Under the pieces are notes generated by a model. It was not told where the DNA came from, ran no database searches, and saw only the letters and a program-made list of their open reading frames with translations. This document shows positions 62,959 through 64,000 of a stretch of 64,000 nt of DNA, in pieces. The stretch is from Aristolochia californica (taxonomy: Eukaryota > Streptophyta > Magnoliopsida > Piperales > Aristolochiaceae). Both the position numbers and the translations under genes were made by a program. Each line of letters begins with the position of its first letter. The stretch's first letter is position 1. Where the stretch lies: contig JARWKL010000010.1 in NCBI GenBank assembly GCA_029961685.1, positions 10,933,931 through 10,997,930 on the forward strand. Direction: 5' to 3'.

Positions 62959-63886
62959 AGGATCAGTTACAAGTCCCTTTCCTATAAAATTCCACCAAGC
63001 TTATTATTAGGGGTTGTACTAGTGGAATTTCGAAAACATTGATAACAAAACATTGGAGTGCATTTTTAGTGCCTGAAATAATTTTGAATTTTTTTTTGCG
63101 TACATGAACTCTAAAATTTTCATTTTGTTATGCCATATATCTTTTTTGTTTACGAGAAAAATGGGAGACTGAAAACTCAAGTTTCGATCTGAAAACAAAT
63201 TTGAACATCCAAAATGGAAATGCACAAATTCTGAGAGAGATAGTTCCAAAAAGTATCTGTGATTTTTTAAGGATAGGCAAAAAGTGGGTTGTTTGGCCCT
63301 GCTAAATATCCAACCACTTGAGAATTTGATTTTTTCTACTCCTTGAAATTTTTGGATCATTAGGTCCACTTGCATCCTTAAAATGTTTCTAGCATACAAA
63401 TCCACCACACTTAAAGCATGCTAGGATCAGTTACAAGTCCATTTCCTATAAAATTCCACCAAGCTTATTATTAGGAGCTGTACTAGTGGAATTTCCAGAA
63501 CATGGATCACAAAACCTTGGAGTTTATTTTTAGTGCCTGAAATAATTTTGAATTTTTTGTTTGTAAACATAAACTCTAAAATTTTCACTTTGTTATGCCT
63601 TATATCTTTTTTGTTTACGAGAAAAATGGGAGAGTGAAAACTCAAGTTTGGATCTGAAAAAAAATTTGAACATCTAAAATTCTAATGCACAAATGCTGAA
63701 AGAGATAGTTCCAAAAAGTATGTGTGATTTTTTAAGGATAGGCAAAAAGTGGGTTTTTTGGCCCTCGTAAATATCCAACCACTTGAGAATTTGATTTTTT
63801 CTTCTCCTTAAAATTTTTGGATCAATAGGTCCACTTGCATCCTCAACATGTTTCTGACATGCATATCAACCACACTTAAACATGTT
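62959..63886. repeat. Block, copy 3 of 3 (first monomer only) joined to a TTTGTAAACAT-type monomer
   Basis: Monomer 62959 carries GCGTACATGAAC, GGGAGACTG, TTTCGATCTG, CAAATTCTGAG and AGCATACAAATCC. The next monomer opens CTAGGATCAG like the other copies, but from about 63550 it becomes the TTTGTAAACAT / TTTTCACTTTG type also found at 61564. A recombination junction therefore lies inside the second monomer, near 63500-63550. Confidence 0.75.
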
Positions 63887-64000
63887 AGGATCAGTTACAA
63901 GTCCCTTTCCTAAAAAATTCCACCAAGCTTATTATTAGGGGTTGAACTACTGGAATTTCCAGAACATGGATAACAAAACCTTGGGATTCATTTTTAGTGC

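Larger units (their letters stand above)
1..64000. repeat. Satellite DNA array, monomer about 465 bp, spanning the whole window
   Basis: One monomer family fills the window head to tail. The landmark AGGATCAGTT, or a one- or two-base variant of it, recurs 139 times from 376 to 63887. Spacing is mostly 462-468 bp, with a mean near 463 over the complete units. Every monomer shows the same order of blocks: CCTATAAAATTCCACC, TTATTAGGGG, GAACATGGATAACAAAACC, a run of 7-14 T, GCATACATGAACTCTAAAA, TTTACGAGAAAAATGGGAG, CAAGTTTGGATCTGAAAAC, ATGCTGAGAGAGATAG, AAGTATCTGTGATTTTTAAG, GTGGGTTGTTTGGCCCTGG, ATATCCAACCACTTGAGAAT, GGTCCACTTGCATCCTCAAC, TCTGGCATGCATATCCACC. No unit is longer than 472 bp, so nothing is inserted. 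Composition is roughly two-thirds A+T by eye. Such arrays are typical of eukaryotic centromeric, pericentromeric or subtelomeric heterochromatin. The locus and species cannot be told from the sequence. Confidence 0.97.
42571..64000. repeat. Right satellite domain: CCAAGCTTA / extra-T subfamily
   Basis: Starts: 42571, 43038, 43501, 43966, 44430, 44896, 45358, 45819, 46287, 46752, 47205, 47670, 48135, 48601, 49033, 49500, 49965, 50433, 50895, 51358, 51824, 52288, 52751, 53214, 53679, 54144, 54608, 55071, 55534, 56000, 56468, 56932, 57396, 57860, 58324, 58786, 59249, 59713, 60177, 60646, 61099, 61564, 62030, 62495, 62959, 63423; the last, 63887, is cut by the window end. Roughly 70 percent carry the HindIII hexamer in CCAAGCTTA, which is uncommon before 17 kb. 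Many have six T in GATTTTTTAAGG, and several between 44 and 55 kb have CTTGCGTCC for CTTGCATCC. No single HOR period runs through; copied blocks of one to two monomers are scattered. Confidence 0.88.

Noticed and set aside
1..64000. The many open frames of 60-154 codons, mostly on the minus strand, as possible protein genes
   Set aside because: They recur once per monomer with the repeat period, overlap one another in two or three frames, often start at non-ATG codons, and are broken by ordinary indels. No domain, signal peptide or known family is recognisable, and there is no gene-like spacing. They are shadows of a stop-poor satellite.
1..64000. A CRISPR array
   Set aside because: Repeats are about 465 bp, directly adjacent with no unique spacers, and no cas-like gene is present.
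1..64000. TTATTAGGGG in each monomer as telomere-like sequence
   Set aside because: It occurs once per 465 bp monomer and never in tandem; real telomeric DNA is a short tandem repeat.
1..64000. A CENP-B box
   Set aside because: I saw no sequence matching the mammalian box with its two CpG-containing cores; the typical monomer has only about one CpG.
1..64000. GCATGCAT in TCTGGCATGCATATCC as a regulatory site (RY-type element)
   Set aside because: The palindrome is present in most monomers, but there is no gene nearby and no spacing logic; it is simply part of the repeat consensus.
1..64000. Tandem repeats belonging to an LTR retrotransposon or to rDNA spacer
   Set aside because: No primer binding site, polypurine-flanked LTR, reverse transcriptase frame or rRNA sequence appears anywhere. 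The array could in principle be a long tandem region beside such an element, but nothing in the window shows it.

Overview
The whole 64 kb window is one uninterrupted tandem array of a single A+T-rich satellite DNA. The monomer is normally 462-468 bp. I followed it through a fixed landmark (AGGATCAGTT, used here as position 1 of each monomer) that recurs 139 times between 376 and 63887. Of these, 137 monomers are complete and lie inside the window, one is cut short at about 70 bp (37862-37931), and the edges hold partial copies. All monomers read in the same direction. Neither end of the array is in the window. No interval exceeds 472 bp, so no transposon, gene, RNA gene or unique sequence is inserted anywhere. 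This points to eukaryotic nuclear heterochromatin (centromeric, pericentromeric, subtelomeric or knob-type). I cannot name the species: a plant is plausible from the monomer size and A+T-rich character, but nothing in the sequence proves it.

Layout. (1) 1-17104: heterogeneous monomers with short, local multi-monomer repeats, namely a pair of three-monomer blocks 2780 bp apart at 4.5-8.7 kb, a three-monomer period of about 1398 bp at 9.7-12.5 kb, and a dimer of about 925 bp at 13.9-15.7 kb. (2) 17105-37861: a higher-order repeat (HOR) domain built from six diagnosable monomer types, A-B-C-D-E-F, about 2.76 kb per full unit. Complete units lie at 20795, 31401 and 34168. Other units have 5, 8 or 12 monomers and carry extra C-D-E modules and chimeric D/E and E/B monomers. 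A roughly 3.7 kb stretch is present twice at an offset of exactly 5080 bp, and part of it differs by one base in 595. (3) 37841-37980: a 70 bp internal tandem duplication that coincides with the end of the HOR domain, after a run of F-type monomers. (4) 37932-42570: diverged monomers, some resembling A and B. (5) 42571-64000: a third subfamily, mostly carrying a HindIII hexamer (CCAAGCTTA) and an extra T in GATTTTTTAAGG, with two-monomer blocks copied at distances of 2, 4, 8 and 12 monomers and at least one clear conversion-like patch.

No protein-coding gene is annotated. The many short open frames (60-154 codons) recur once per monomer in several overlapping frames and on both strands. They follow from a stop-poor repeat consensus, and most begin at a non-ATG codon. 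I found no tRNA, rRNA, CRISPR array or recognised regulatory element. The biology here is satellite evolution: unequal exchange, gene conversion, HOR birth and local homogenisation, all readable in one sequence.
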